A stretch of 46,851 nucleotides of DNA from JAFLCA01 sp041907145 (GTDB lineage: Bacteria; Bdellovibrionota_C; UBA2361; JAFLCA01), in the NCBI GenBank assembly GCA_041907145.1, contig JAYRHW010000229.1:1-46851 (forward strand), read 5' to 3'. Positions 1-7,205 of the stretch are shown here, piece by piece. Numbering within the stretch: position 1 is the first letter of the stretch; the number at the start of each line of letters is the position of its first letter. The position numbers were made by a program, and so were the translations under genes. Under the pieces are notes generated by a model that saw only the letters and a program-made list of their open reading frames with translations, did no database searches and had not been told where the DNA came from.

Positions 1-1
1 A

Positions 2-133
2 ATCGACCGCGCACTTCTCGGCCAAGGCATTATTATTAGAGCAGCTAGTAGTAAATATCCAGTACCAAGGCGCTTCCAAGGCATCTGGGGAACCAATGAA
101 CGCTGTTCCAGGCTGGCGAGGGAGCTAGGTTAA
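2..133 (+). CDS. C-terminal fragment of an upstream gene (partial, left edge)
   Basis: An open frame runs from the left edge of the window to a TAA at 131-133, giving 43 codons with no stop; the gene begins outside the window. The visible tail contains GIIIR, SSKYPVP and a run IWGTNERCSRLAREL. The order 'GIIhR ... short loop ... GTxExxxRLxxxL' is reminiscent of the C-terminus of class I/II aminotransferases such as histidinol-phosphate aminotransferase, but the fragment is too short to name. No hairpin terminator is visible before the next gene, whose likely start at 327 leaves 193 bases between them. Identity is unresolved; the reading frame itself is a moderate-confidence call because short open frames arise by chance. 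Confidence 0.4.
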   Translation: MDRALLGQGIIIRAASSKYPVPRRFQGIWGTNERCSRLARELG

Positions 134-326
134 GCGCCGGGCAGTACTAATGAGTTTTCCTAGAGTGATTCTCCCAGATCTGCCGAACGGAACCCGGGCG
201 GAACTGAACTCGAGCTCTCAGCAGACCTCGCCAGCCCCTTCAACCACTGCAAAGCGCGGCATGCCTCTTGCACCAAATGCGACTGTCCGCGCAGGGGTGG
301 TGCCAGCGATATTGTGGAGTAGACCT

Positions 327-1739
327 ATGGTCAGGCAGTTCGTATTCGCTCGCGAGCGTCTCACAGTCTCACGAGGATTCACACTAATCGAATTACTTGT
401 CGTAATCTCGATAGTCGGCATTTTCGCATTTATGCCGGTGGTTGATATCCCTCTTCAGACAACTCCCATTACTTTCACCAAGCTATTCAGTAACGCCGAT
501 ACGATGCCCGATCTAGCAGTGCTGCGTGATGCGGGATCCCTCGGCACCACCGCCTACGTTCAGTTATTCTTGGGTTCCGGAGTTAACTCCCTCATTCCCT
601 CCGCCACTATTCCTGTTCCAGCTCGCACCCGAGACATCGCTAGTGCCAGGCTGTATTCCAACAGCCCGGGGGATGACATAGCGGCTGTCGTTGACAACGA
701 GACCGGTTTTGGAAGCGCACAAATCTTGAAGAACCTTGGGAATGGCCAGTATCAAGTGCAGCCCCCAATTAACCTAAATCTCGAGCATCCGGCAAAGGTT
801 GCCCTTGCTGATCTCAACGGGGACGGAAGACAGGAGATCATTGCAGCCTCGCGCCTCTCCTCTGAGGGATTTAGCATCTCGGTTGCCTACGGCAATGCAA
901 GTTCGTGGACACCCGGCACTAGGCTCTCCTTTTCCGGCCAGGCAGCCGGTGTTCAGCAGCTTCGCCGTAATCCTGATGAGGACTCCCAACAGAGCGATAG
1001 CGGCTCCAGCGAGCAAGAGGGCGAGGCTTCCGTCGACAGCACTCGGATCCTTGTCAGTGGCGACATAACCCTGCCTAAAGCTCCCGGTGGTGCGATAAAA
1101 CCTTCATCTGACGATGGTGAAATGGTTCAGCTTAGCCTTGGCGGCCTCAATGGTCTCACAGTCGCCGACCTCAACGGAGACGGACGACCAGACGTTGTCG
1201 TTGCAGGAGGCGATTACTCAGCGCCCATGTTTGCCGTATTCTATGGAACGACCGCCGGCCTCAATCAATTCCCGGTCGTAACTCCCGTCTTAGGCGCGGA
1301 TGTGATCGATGCCATGGCAGTAGCAGACTTTGACCACAACGGATTTCAGGACCTTGCCTTCACCGACAGCGTAAATAACGTCGTGCGCATCGTGCCAAAC
1401 TATGGCCCGCAGGGATTCGGAACTCCGCGCGTGATCCCAACAGGCGATACACCGGTAAATCTCGCCATTGCAGATTTCGACGCAGATGGATTTGCTGACC
1501 TGGCGGTTGCTACGCAATTTGCCGCAATCGGCAATTTGAGAAGCGCGGTCACCGTTCTTATGAATACCCAAAGCAACATAAATTTTATCGCCTCGAATCC
1601 GGCTGTTGGAGAGTATGGCGCTGGCCCAATCGCTGTAGCAGCCGGAGACTTCGATCGCTCGACTCCGTTTCAGGATTTCGTAACCCTCAAAGCCTTTCCT
1701 GGAATGATCACTCTGTCTAGGAACCTAAAACTGAGCTAA
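327..1739 (+). CDS. Prepilin-leader protein with FG-GAP/VCBS-like repeats
   Basis: Probable pilus-associated or surface adhesin-like protein of 470 aa. From the ATG at 327 the N-terminus is a short basic leader followed by G17-FTLIE and a hydrophobic helix, the classic type IV prepilin cleavage/methylation signal with Glu at +5. Behind it the protein carries Ca-binding FG-GAP/VCBS-like repeats: DLNGDGR near residues 162 and 280, DFDHNG near 334, DFDADG near 382 and a weaker one near 441. An acidic Ser/Glu/Gln-rich linker separates the first two. I prefer 327 over an in-frame ATG at 150 because GGAG sits 7 bases upstream of 327 and a 17-residue leader is normal, while the 76-residue leader from 150 is not. 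It heads a run with TadE/TadG-like genes, so a pilus-tip or minor pilin role is inferred. A pilin-type leader on a beta-propeller-like body is unusual. Confidence 0.85.
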   Translation: MVRQFVFARERLTVSRGFTLIELLVVISIVGIFAFMPVVDIPLQTTPITFTKLFSNADTMPDLAVLRDAGSLGTTAYVQLFLGSGVNSLIPSATIPVPARTRDIASARLYSNSPGDDIAAVVDNETGFGSAQILKNLGNGQYQVQPPINLNLEHPAKVALADLNGDGRQEIIAASRLSSEGFSISVAYGNASSWTPGTRLSFSGQAAGVQQLRRNPDEDSQQSDSGSSEQEGEASVDSTRILVSGDITLPKAPGGAIKPSSDDGEMVQLSLGGLNGLTVADLNGDGRPDVVVAGGDYSAPMFAVFYGTTAGLNQFPVVTPVLGADVIDAMAVADFDHNGFQDLAFTDSVNNVVRIVPNYGPQGFGTPRVIPTGDTPVNLAIADFDADGFADLAVATQFAAIGNLRSAVTVLMNTQSNINFIASNPAVGEYGAGPIAVAAGDFDRSTPFQDFVTLKAFPGMITLSRNLKLS

Positions 1740-1757
1740 CCGCGTTGGAAATTGTCT

Positions 1758-2192
1758 ATGGCTAGTAAGGAACGCGGAGCATTTTTTTACGAGCTGGCAC
1801 TAGCCATGACAGTTATAATCCCCAGCTTCACGGGACTTGTAAGCGTGAGCCTGATGCTGAATCACAGTTTAGATATGGTCGAAATGACGCGGCTTCTCGA
1901 TCGCTCCGTTCGCCATGCCATCGCTGACAGTGTTCCGGGTCAGCGCTGCGCCGCGATTGCTGCAGCGGTGCATACCTCGCTCTCGACTGCCGGACTTGGA
2001 ACGAACGAGCTCGCAGTTGACGATCTCGAAATGGATTCGCTGCGAGGACCCGGAGAACTTTTGAGCCTCCGCCTGCAAAATAGCCAAGGCTCGATACCAC
2101 TGATTCAGCAGAGCTTGCAGATTCCGACGCTCCCCGTGCTAATTGTGATTTCATCCGATGTGGCTGCCGAACTCAGCGATTGCACTCTTTGA
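1758..2192 (+). CDS. TadE-like pseudopilin
   Basis: Small inner-membrane pseudopilin-like protein of 144 aa. The N-terminus has RGAFFYELALAMTV, matching the TadE-type pattern in which a basic Arg-Gly is followed by an aromatic/hydrophobic run containing a conserved Glu, then a single membrane helix to about residue 35. The rest is a small extracytoplasmic domain with only two cysteines. A TTG at 1752 is an alternative start, but GGAA at 1747-1750 is 7 bases from the ATG at 1758. It lies 18 bases after the FG-GAP prepilin gene and 12 bases before another TadE-like gene, so the set is probably co-transcribed. The assembly ATPase and platform genes of a Tad system are not in the window. Confidence 0.7.
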   Translation: MASKERGAFFYELALAMTVIIPSFTGLVSVSLMLNHSLDMVEMTRLLDRSVRHAIADSVPGQRCAAIAAAVHTSLSTAGLGTNELAVDDLEMDSLRGPGELLSLRLQNSQGSIPLIQQSLQIPTLPVLIVISSDVAAELSDCTL

Positions 2193-2204
2193 GGTCAATA
2201 CGAC

Positions 2205-2633
2205 ATGAAACATAGTGGGCAGCGCGGTTCGGTACTAACGGAAGCGGCTATCGGAATGCCGATACTGCTTGCTCTGCTCTTTGGGATCGCGGATATCGCT
2301 ATCTCGTGTTCAGATCGACTTTCCTTCAAGACAGCAATGAGCGAGGCCGTCAGGCATGGCTCTATTGACCTATCTCACTGCGATGACCAAGCCAGCATTA
2401 ACAACTCCGTGCTAAATACCTACAATGCCGCTGTTCATTCATTTCTTCCCCTGCGACTGTCCGCCTTTAACGCCAGCATTACCAATGATCCAGGACAGGG
2501 ATGGCAATTACATGTTAGCGCTAGGGCCCCTGTCTCCTGCGTGTTTTGTCTCTTCTTCGTAGGTGCTACTTTGGGAAAGGCCGAGTATAGTAGCGACAAC
2601 GTCGTACCACTTGAGCAGGGTCCTAGCTGCTAG
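2205..2633 (+). CDS. TadE-like pseudopilin
   Basis: Second TadE-like protein, 142 aa. The start QRGSVLTEAAIGMPILLALLF is the typical TadE N-terminus (RGs-h-hxEhAh followed by a hydrophobic helix, about residues 7-31), with Glu13 in the conserved position. The soluble part carries several cysteines (ISCSDR, SHCDD, VSCVFC, PSC), so disulfides in the periplasm are plausible. GAGG overlaps the stop of the previous gene and lies 10 bases before the ATG. Having two TadE-like genes next to a TadG-like gene is the normal TadE/TadF/TadG arrangement, so this may play the TadF role. Confidence 0.75.
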   Translation: MKHSGQRGSVLTEAAIGMPILLALLFGIADIAISCSDRLSFKTAMSEAVRHGSIDLSHCDDQASINNSVLNTYNAAVHSFLPLRLSAFNASITNDPGQGWQLHVSARAPVSCVFCLFFVGATLGKAEYSSDNVVPLEQGPSC

Positions 2634-2656
2634 CATCTGAAGGCCCCTCAAATGGT

Positions 2657-4318
2657 TTGAACTCCGGGGGGCATGTGGAGCGAAGTGTAAGATCAGAAAA
2701 AGGAATCGGCATACTGCTCCTAGCAATTTCCCTGTCCTGTGTTCTGCTTCTGGTGTCCGCTGGCTTAACGATTAGCTACTATTGGCTCGTGCGTGCGCAA
2801 ATGCGCTCAGCGTCTGACGCCACCGTGCTTGCGGCTGCCTCGCTCTTGGGCGGCATCGACCCCTCAGCATCAACGGGACAGTCAGCCAGCGGCGCTTGGA
2901 GCTCCAGCCTCTCTACGGCGGTTGAAGTTATCAACTCGCAGCTGCGGCAAAATCTTCTTGGGTTTCCGCGCAACTTTCAGCTGGACTCCGGTCTAGGCCC
3001 ACACTGGACTACAACCAACTTTGAAATTGACATTGAGCGTGGTCGTTGGGTTGACGAGACATTCTCCTCATTCGAAGAGGATTGGCAGCGATTGCACCCG
3101 GGAATTCCCGCCGCAGTGGCAGCAAATGCCGTGAGAGTTCGAATGCGCATCCCAGCGCTCGTACCCTTGCTCTCTTGGTTCGGCGCACCCAGCCTGCCCG
3201 TAGAGGTGCATTCCGTGGCATTGGCTCGCGCTAACCGGCCAGTGCGCGCAGCTCCTTTTGCTATTCCGGTCTGTTCGCTGCTCAACAACCAAGGGGAGTT
3301 CCTCACGAGCAAGCTTTGCATTGCAGACCGGCTCATTACCGGAGCACAGAGGTACTGCACTGCTACCAATCCAAATTGCAATATTGTTCCAGATTTTTCC
3401 TGGGATCCTTTTTTACCAAGTTCCGCCTCGGGAGTATGGCCGTATCCCATCATCGTCAGTCCTACGCAGGACAACGCTTGTTTCTTTGCTAGTCCGCACT
3501 ATCCCGAAGCAGCCGACAACTTCGGGGTATTTGGTTTACCAGGGCTTGCCGCTCCAACGGAAGGACTGGTACAGGCTGCGCTCGGCGGCCCTACGCCAGG
3601 AATCGAAGTTAGCATCGGCGATCCCTTTATGATCCTTCCTCAGGGAATGACTGACGCAGGCTCCAACTCCATAGTTTGGAGACAAATCGTGAACACCGCA
3701 GGAGCCGCCGACGATCACGTGACTTTTGCATCGAGCGGCTTACAGGGCATCAACCAGAATAAGAATATCGCATTCATGAGCCCTCAAGGCCTAAACCGAG
3801 CTGCCAGCTGCAGCGCCACCAACTATTCGACGACAAGCCCGGTAGCGCTGCCGCGGCCGCTAAGACCCGGCTGGGGAACTTGCAACTCCCTCCGTCAGCG
3901 CTGGGGCAACTGGACTAACCCGGCGACCCCGTATCATCCTCCTGATGTGCCTATCAGTTTCTCGATTGGGCAGGTTCCCGTGTGGCAGCCCATGGTAGCC
4001 GTTATCGCCGATCCGGCAGGAGCGGGCTGCCAGGGCATCGAGGGTTCGTCATCCGATCCGGCCATGCAATCCGATCATCCTTATGAGGTAATCGGATTCG
4101 TCAAATTGAATGTCTATGATGTCGACATCGGCCAGGATCCGCCCTCCTATCCTGACCCTTATGGGGCATATGCCACCGGACTGACTGTAAATGCAGATTA
4201 TCCTTGGGGCTTCAACGCCGGGCGCTGTAACCTTGTGCGTACCAGATTGGCATGCGACAACTCCTTTGTTGCAAGCTCCAACCCTATTGGCCAGGGCGAT
4301 CCACAGCTAGTCGAATAG
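2657..4318 (+). CDS. TadG-like pilus assembly protein
   Basis: Large single-pass pilus-assembly protein of 553 aa. A basic N-terminus is followed by a hydrophobic helix (about residues 17-46) and then SDATVLAAASLLGG, which matches the DAAALAAA segment typical of TadG/TadE-like N-terminal domains. The remaining 500 residues are predicted periplasmic, rich in Pro, Gly, Asn and Cys, with no von Willebrand A motif that I can recognise, although many TadG proteins have one. The start is uncertain: TTG at 2657 has no clear ribosome site, whereas GTG at 2675 follows a G-run at 2665-2671 and would give 547 aa. It follows the second TadE-like gene by 23 bases and ends 24 bases before a sugar kinase gene. 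Confidence 0.75.
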   Translation: MNSGGHVERSVRSEKGIGILLLAISLSCVLLLVSAGLTISYYWLVRAQMRSASDATVLAAASLLGGIDPSASTGQSASGAWSSSLSTAVEVINSQLRQNLLGFPRNFQLDSGLGPHWTTTNFEIDIERGRWVDETFSSFEEDWQRLHPGIPAAVAANAVRVRMRIPALVPLLSWFGAPSLPVEVHSVALARANRPVRAAPFAIPVCSLLNNQGEFLTSKLCIADRLITGAQRYCTATNPNCNIVPDFSWDPFLPSSASGVWPYPIIVSPTQDNACFFASPHYPEAADNFGVFGLPGLAAPTEGLVQAALGGPTPGIEVSIGDPFMILPQGMTDAGSNSIVWRQIVNTAGAADDHVTFASSGLQGINQNKNIAFMSPQGLNRAASCSATNYSTTSPVALPRPLRPGWGTCNSLRQRWGNWTNPATPYHPPDVPISFSIGQVPVWQPMVAVIADPAGAGCQGIEGSSSDPAMQSDHPYEVIGFVKLNVYDVDIGQDPPSYPDPYGAYATGLTVNADYPWGFNAGRCNLVRTRLACDNSFVASSNPIGQGDPQLVE

Positions 4319-4342
4319 CGCTAAAATGATGAGTCCTCAGGC

Positions 4343-5218
4343 ATGAAGATTCTAAACTTTGGATCCCTCAATATTGATTACGTATACGCCGTCGACCATT
4401 TTGTTCGTCCCGGCGAGACCTTGGCAAGCTCGTCGATGGAGCGGCACTCTGGCGGAAAGGGACTCAATCAGTCGATTGCGTTGGCCAACGCAGGATTGCA
4501 GGTCTTTCACGGGGGCAAGATTGGACCCGAGGGTGAGTTTCTTCGCGATGGTTTGACAAAAGCCGGCGTGAATACCGATCTAATCATCAAATCCGACCAG
4601 CCGACTGGGCATGCGATAATCCAAGTCGCTCCAAGCGGAGAGAATTCAATTCTGCTCTATGGCGGTGCCAATAGAAGCATCAGCAAACATGACGTTGACC
4701 ATGCACTCTCCCGCTGCACCGCAGGCGATTGGCTACTGACGCAGAATGAAACCAACAATGTACCCTACCTGTTGGAACGTGCAGCAGCCCGAGGCTTGAA
4801 GAACTTCATTAACCCCGCTCCTATGACCCTCGAAGTTTCAAAATATCCTCTGCATCTCGTAAGCATGCTGATCGTGAATGAAATCGAGGGCGCTGGGCTC
4901 TCAGGTAAGACCGAGTACCCGGAAATCCTGAAGGCGCTTCGTCAGCAGTATCCCCACGCTGCGGTTCTGTTGACGCTCGGCGCGCAGGGCATACTGTATG
5001 CAGACCAAAAGGAGTCATTCAGTCGAGCTGCGGAAAAGGCCAAGGTAGTCGACACGACCGGCGCGGGCGACACTTTTACGGGATACTTCCTGGCTTCCTT
5101 GGCAGAGGAATGGAACCCTAGAATTGCTGCGGACAGAGCCTCCAGAGCCGCAGCCATCTGCGTGTCGAGGAGAGGGGCTGCCGACTCAATACCGAAGCGG
5201 GGGGAAGTGCTTTGGTAG
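4343..5218 (+). CDS. PfkB-family (ribokinase-like) sugar kinase
   Basis: ATP-dependent sugar or nucleoside kinase of the PfkB/ribokinase fold, 291 aa, close to the usual ribokinase length. Visible signatures are the N-terminal sugar-binding GGKGLNQS (family pattern GGKGxNQA), a central NPAP segment, and the C-terminal anion-hole/catalytic motif DTTGAGDTFTGYFLASL, whose Asp in GAGD is the catalytic base in the family. The fit is best to ribokinase-type enzymes, but the substrate cannot be read from the sequence. It follows the TadG-like gene on the same strand by 24 bases; no functional link to pili is evident. It converges with the next gene across only 7 bases. Confidence 0.85.
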   Translation: MKILNFGSLNIDYVYAVDHFVRPGETLASSSMERHSGGKGLNQSIALANAGLQVFHGGKIGPEGEFLRDGLTKAGVNTDLIIKSDQPTGHAIIQVAPSGENSILLYGGANRSISKHDVDHALSRCTAGDWLLTQNETNNVPYLLERAAARGLKNFINPAPMTLEVSKYPLHLVSMLIVNEIEGAGLSGKTEYPEILKALRQQYPHAAVLLTLGAQGILYADQKESFSRAAEKAKVVDTTGAGDTFTGYFLASLAEEWNPRIAADRASRAAAICVSRRGAADSIPKRGEVLW

Positions 5219-5225
5219 AGAATGC

Positions 5226-6023
5226 TTAGCCCAACGGCTCTAAAATCTTGCTGAGCGCTTCGAGCTGCGATAAGCGAACGACCTCTTCAACTCGTAAATA
5301 CAGATCCTGCAGGGCTCGGGTTGCGCTTACACGCGTCTGCAATCCATCCCGAGAACATACTGCGTGATAGCTATCAAGGCCTTCGTTAATCACCTTGGAG
5401 AGCTCGATGCTTACTCCATCAATTTTTCCCTGATAGACGCTGCGAGAAATTTCGCTCGTCGTCTGTTCCCAGTCCTCGAGTCGAATAGCCGTACGACCAT
5501 AGGCGAGCGATTCCAGTAAATTGGCGGTCACGGCGTTCAGATCTTCCTGCTTGGTGCGCGTGTGCTTCTCATAGCGGTCCTTGACGTCCATAAATAGCTC
5601 GCGGGCATACTGACCTTCCGCAAGGGTCTCGTGCTTCTTCTCGCCGCGCGAGACACCGCCACGGTGATACGGATCTATAAGTTCCTTGGGGTTCCAGCCC
5701 TGCGGGCGCAGCTCGATCAAGAAGCGCTCAGCTGCCTTTGGTGTAAATAGAAATCCGCCGCGCACGAACTTGCAGTCGACAGGGGTCGAACTGCGCAAGA
5801 CAAGTACCCCGTTTGGAAGGTCTAGAGTATACACTTGCTCCCAGTTCTCCAGGGCCTTTGGATAGGTGCTATTAGGATTAAGCGCAGCGCCTGCCCTACC
5901 CCAGCGATTGGGATCTGTGCTCTTCAATATTTCTTTGATTTTGAGAAGTACCGGACTCTGACCTTGACCCTCAGAATCCTCTTCATGAGCTCTGGACTGC
6001 GCCAAAGCCTGACCAACCTTCAT
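5226..6023 (-). CDS. Hypothetical protein, cytoplasmic, unrecognised
   Basis: A 265-aa protein I do not recognise. It has no signal peptide or membrane segment and is rich in charged residues, so it is likely cytoplasmic. The first 25 residues are polar and probably disordered. The middle (about 60-110) looks like a small beta-rich domain containing LPNGVLVLRSS and GGFLFTPKAAERF. The C-terminal 120 residues are strongly helical and heptad-like (KQEDLNAVTANLLESLAYG and onward) and may form a helical bundle or coiled coil. A G-run about 9 bases upstream of the ATG at 6021-6023 could serve as the ribosome site. It is monocistronic, convergent with the sugar kinase and divergent from the epimerase gene. 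No function is proposed. Confidence 0.75.
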   Translation of the reverse strand: MKVGQALAQSRAHEEDSEGQGQSPVLLKIKEILKSTDPNRWGRAGAALNPNSTYPKALENWEQVYTLDLPNGVLVLRSSTPVDCKFVRGGFLFTPKAAERFLIELRPQGWNPKELIDPYHRGGVSRGEKKHETLAEGQYARELFMDVKDRYEKHTRTKQEDLNAVTANLLESLAYGRTAIRLEDWEQTTSEISRSVYQGKIDGVSIELSKVINEGLDSYHAVCSRDGLQTRVSATRALQDLYLRVEEVVRLSQLEALSKILEPLG

Positions 6024-6157
6024 GGTATAACCCCCCGGTTCCCATAAGTTTCCCCTTAACTATGCCTGTAAACCCCTGAGACTAAGGTCCATTTTCCCTT
6101 TTCGCCTCACGTTAGTTATGCGAGCTTTCAGGCTGTAGGTTGCTTAATAAGAGGCGC

Positions 6158-6568
6158 ATGGATCTCCCTCTCGATCACATTGGAATAGCCGTTCAAAATC
6201 TCGATGAAGGTATCGCGCTCTACCAGCGCAGCTTTGGCTTGAAGCTCGATCTTCGTGAACCGGTGCCGACTCAAAACGTCGAAGTGGCCTTCCTGAAATT
6301 GGAGAATACACTTATTGAACTCCTCGCCCCGACTTCGCCCGCAAGTACTTTGCAAAAATTCCTGCAGACCCGCGGGCCAGGGCTGCACCATCTATGCTAT
6401 CGAGTGAGCAATATCCGTGAAGAATTGAAGCGCCTCATCGCCTTGGGATATTCCGCCATTGATAAGGAGCCTAGACCTGGTGCGCATAACTCCATGATAG
6501 CGTTCCTGCACCCCAAGGATTTTGGCGGGGTACTGACCGAACTCTGCGAGCGGAACGCGAAAAAGTAG
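6158..6568 (+). CDS. mce: Methylmalonyl-CoA epimerase
   Basis: Vicinal-oxygen-chelate (glyoxalase/bleomycin resistance) enzyme of 136 aa that interconverts the 2R and 2S epimers of methylmalonyl-CoA in propionate and branched-chain metabolism. It shows the family hallmarks: LDHIGIAV at the start with the metal-ligand His, ENTLIELLAP, GPGLHHLCYRV with the second His, and GVLTEL near the C-terminus with the ligand Glu. Length and motif order match bacterial methylmalonyl-CoA epimerases. ATG 6158 gives the usual short lead before LDHIGIAV; a TTG at 6140 with AGG 7 bases upstream is an alternative adding six residues. No mutase subunit gene is nearby, so its partner enzyme must lie elsewhere. Confidence 0.85.
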   Translation: MDLPLDHIGIAVQNLDEGIALYQRSFGLKLDLREPVPTQNVEVAFLKLENTLIELLAPTSPASTLQKFLQTRGPGLHHLCYRVSNIREELKRLIALGYSAIDKEPRPGAHNSMIAFLHPKDFGGVLTELCERNAKK

Positions 6569-6595
6569 GCGCATTTCAAGTACTTGCTGCTGTCT

Positions 6596-6625
6596 TTGGC
6601 TAAGGAGCGCAAGCAGTGGTACAAT
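6596..6625 (+). promoter_or_regulatory. Probable sigma-70-type promoter
   Basis: TTGGCT at 6596-6601 and TACAAT at 6620-6625 are separated by 18 bases; the -10 matches consensus at five of six positions. Transcription would begin near 6632, upstream of the ATG at 6697 and downstream of a GTG at 6616, which helps choose the start of the following secreted-protein gene. Read from pattern only. Confidence 0.45.
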
Positions 6626-6696
6626 GTCGCTCGCAGATCGATAGTTTTCTCCTCAATTATTACCGCATCACCGATGGGCCATGGGGGCCAGCACTT

Positions 6697-7143
6697 ATGC
6701 TATTTTCTCGACGTTCGCTCATAACGGCACTCCTTGTGACTTGCTTCGTTACGCATCCTTCATTTGCCGAGACTAAGCGCACTGTCGCCCCAGGCAGGGA
6801 CTCCCGCTGCGTCGATCTGCTCAAGGAGTGCTTCGCATATTCGGATGACGAGCGCTCCGATTGCTTTCATGCCTCTGGCACGCACTCGTTCTGCGCTGGG
6901 GCGGATTTGGGAACATTAGCGATGAGACGCTGGTCTATGTCTCCCGTGCAAAACCCTTCTCTTGAGTCGGCGCCAGCCCTTTTGGGACCACGCCTGATTG
7001 ACGGTGAATGCGTGAATAACTTCGACAACAAATGGTCCGCTGAGTTGGTCAACGGTGATATTACGGCAGACTCGGTCCGGGCTCTCACGGCAACCCTCAA
7101 CTCCTGCAATCGCCAGGCTCCTTTCGAGCTGATGCGTCCTTAA
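6697..7143 (+). CDS. Small secreted cysteine-containing protein, unknown
   Basis: A 148-aa exported protein of unknown function. The N-terminus has a Sec signal peptide: RR near the start, a hydrophobic core LITALLVTCFV, and a likely cleavage after PSFA (Ala27, before ETK). The mature part holds six cysteines (RC, EC, DC, FC, EC, SC), consistent with up to three disulfides in the periplasm or outside the cell. The open frame continues upstream to a GTG at 6616, but that codon lies inside a good promoter; ATG 6697 has a G-run upstream and places the signal peptide at the very N-terminus. The downstream metG is 62 bases away on the same strand. Confidence 0.65.
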   Translation: MLFSRRSLITALLVTCFVTHPSFAETKRTVAPGRDSRCVDLLKECFAYSDDERSDCFHASGTHSFCAGADLGTLAMRRWSMSPVQNPSLESAPALLGPRLIDGECVNNFDNKWSAELVNGDITADSVRALTATLNSCNRQAPFELMRP

Positions 7144-7154
7144 CCAACACACTG

Positions 7155-7195
7155 CCCCAAACTTGATAATCAGGTTGAGTCTGGGGTAAAACCCC
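7155..7195 (+). other. Two overlapping, mutually exclusive hairpins before metG
   Basis: CCCCA at 7155-7159 can pair with TGGGG at 7182-7186, with an inner helix 7161-7165/7171-7175. Alternatively GGGG 7183-7186 can pair with CCCC 7192-7195 across a TAAAA loop. The second hairpin abuts GGAA (7196-7199), the ribosome site of metG. The arrangement resembles an attenuator or translational switch, but no known riboswitch or T-box motif was recognised. Confidence 0.25.
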
Positions 7196-7205
7196 GGAAT
7201 TCAAT

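Noticed and set aside
2977..3474. A 165-codon minus-strand frame inside the TadG-like gene
   Set aside because: Composition is shadow-like, no ribosome site, and it would be wholly nested in a convincing gene.
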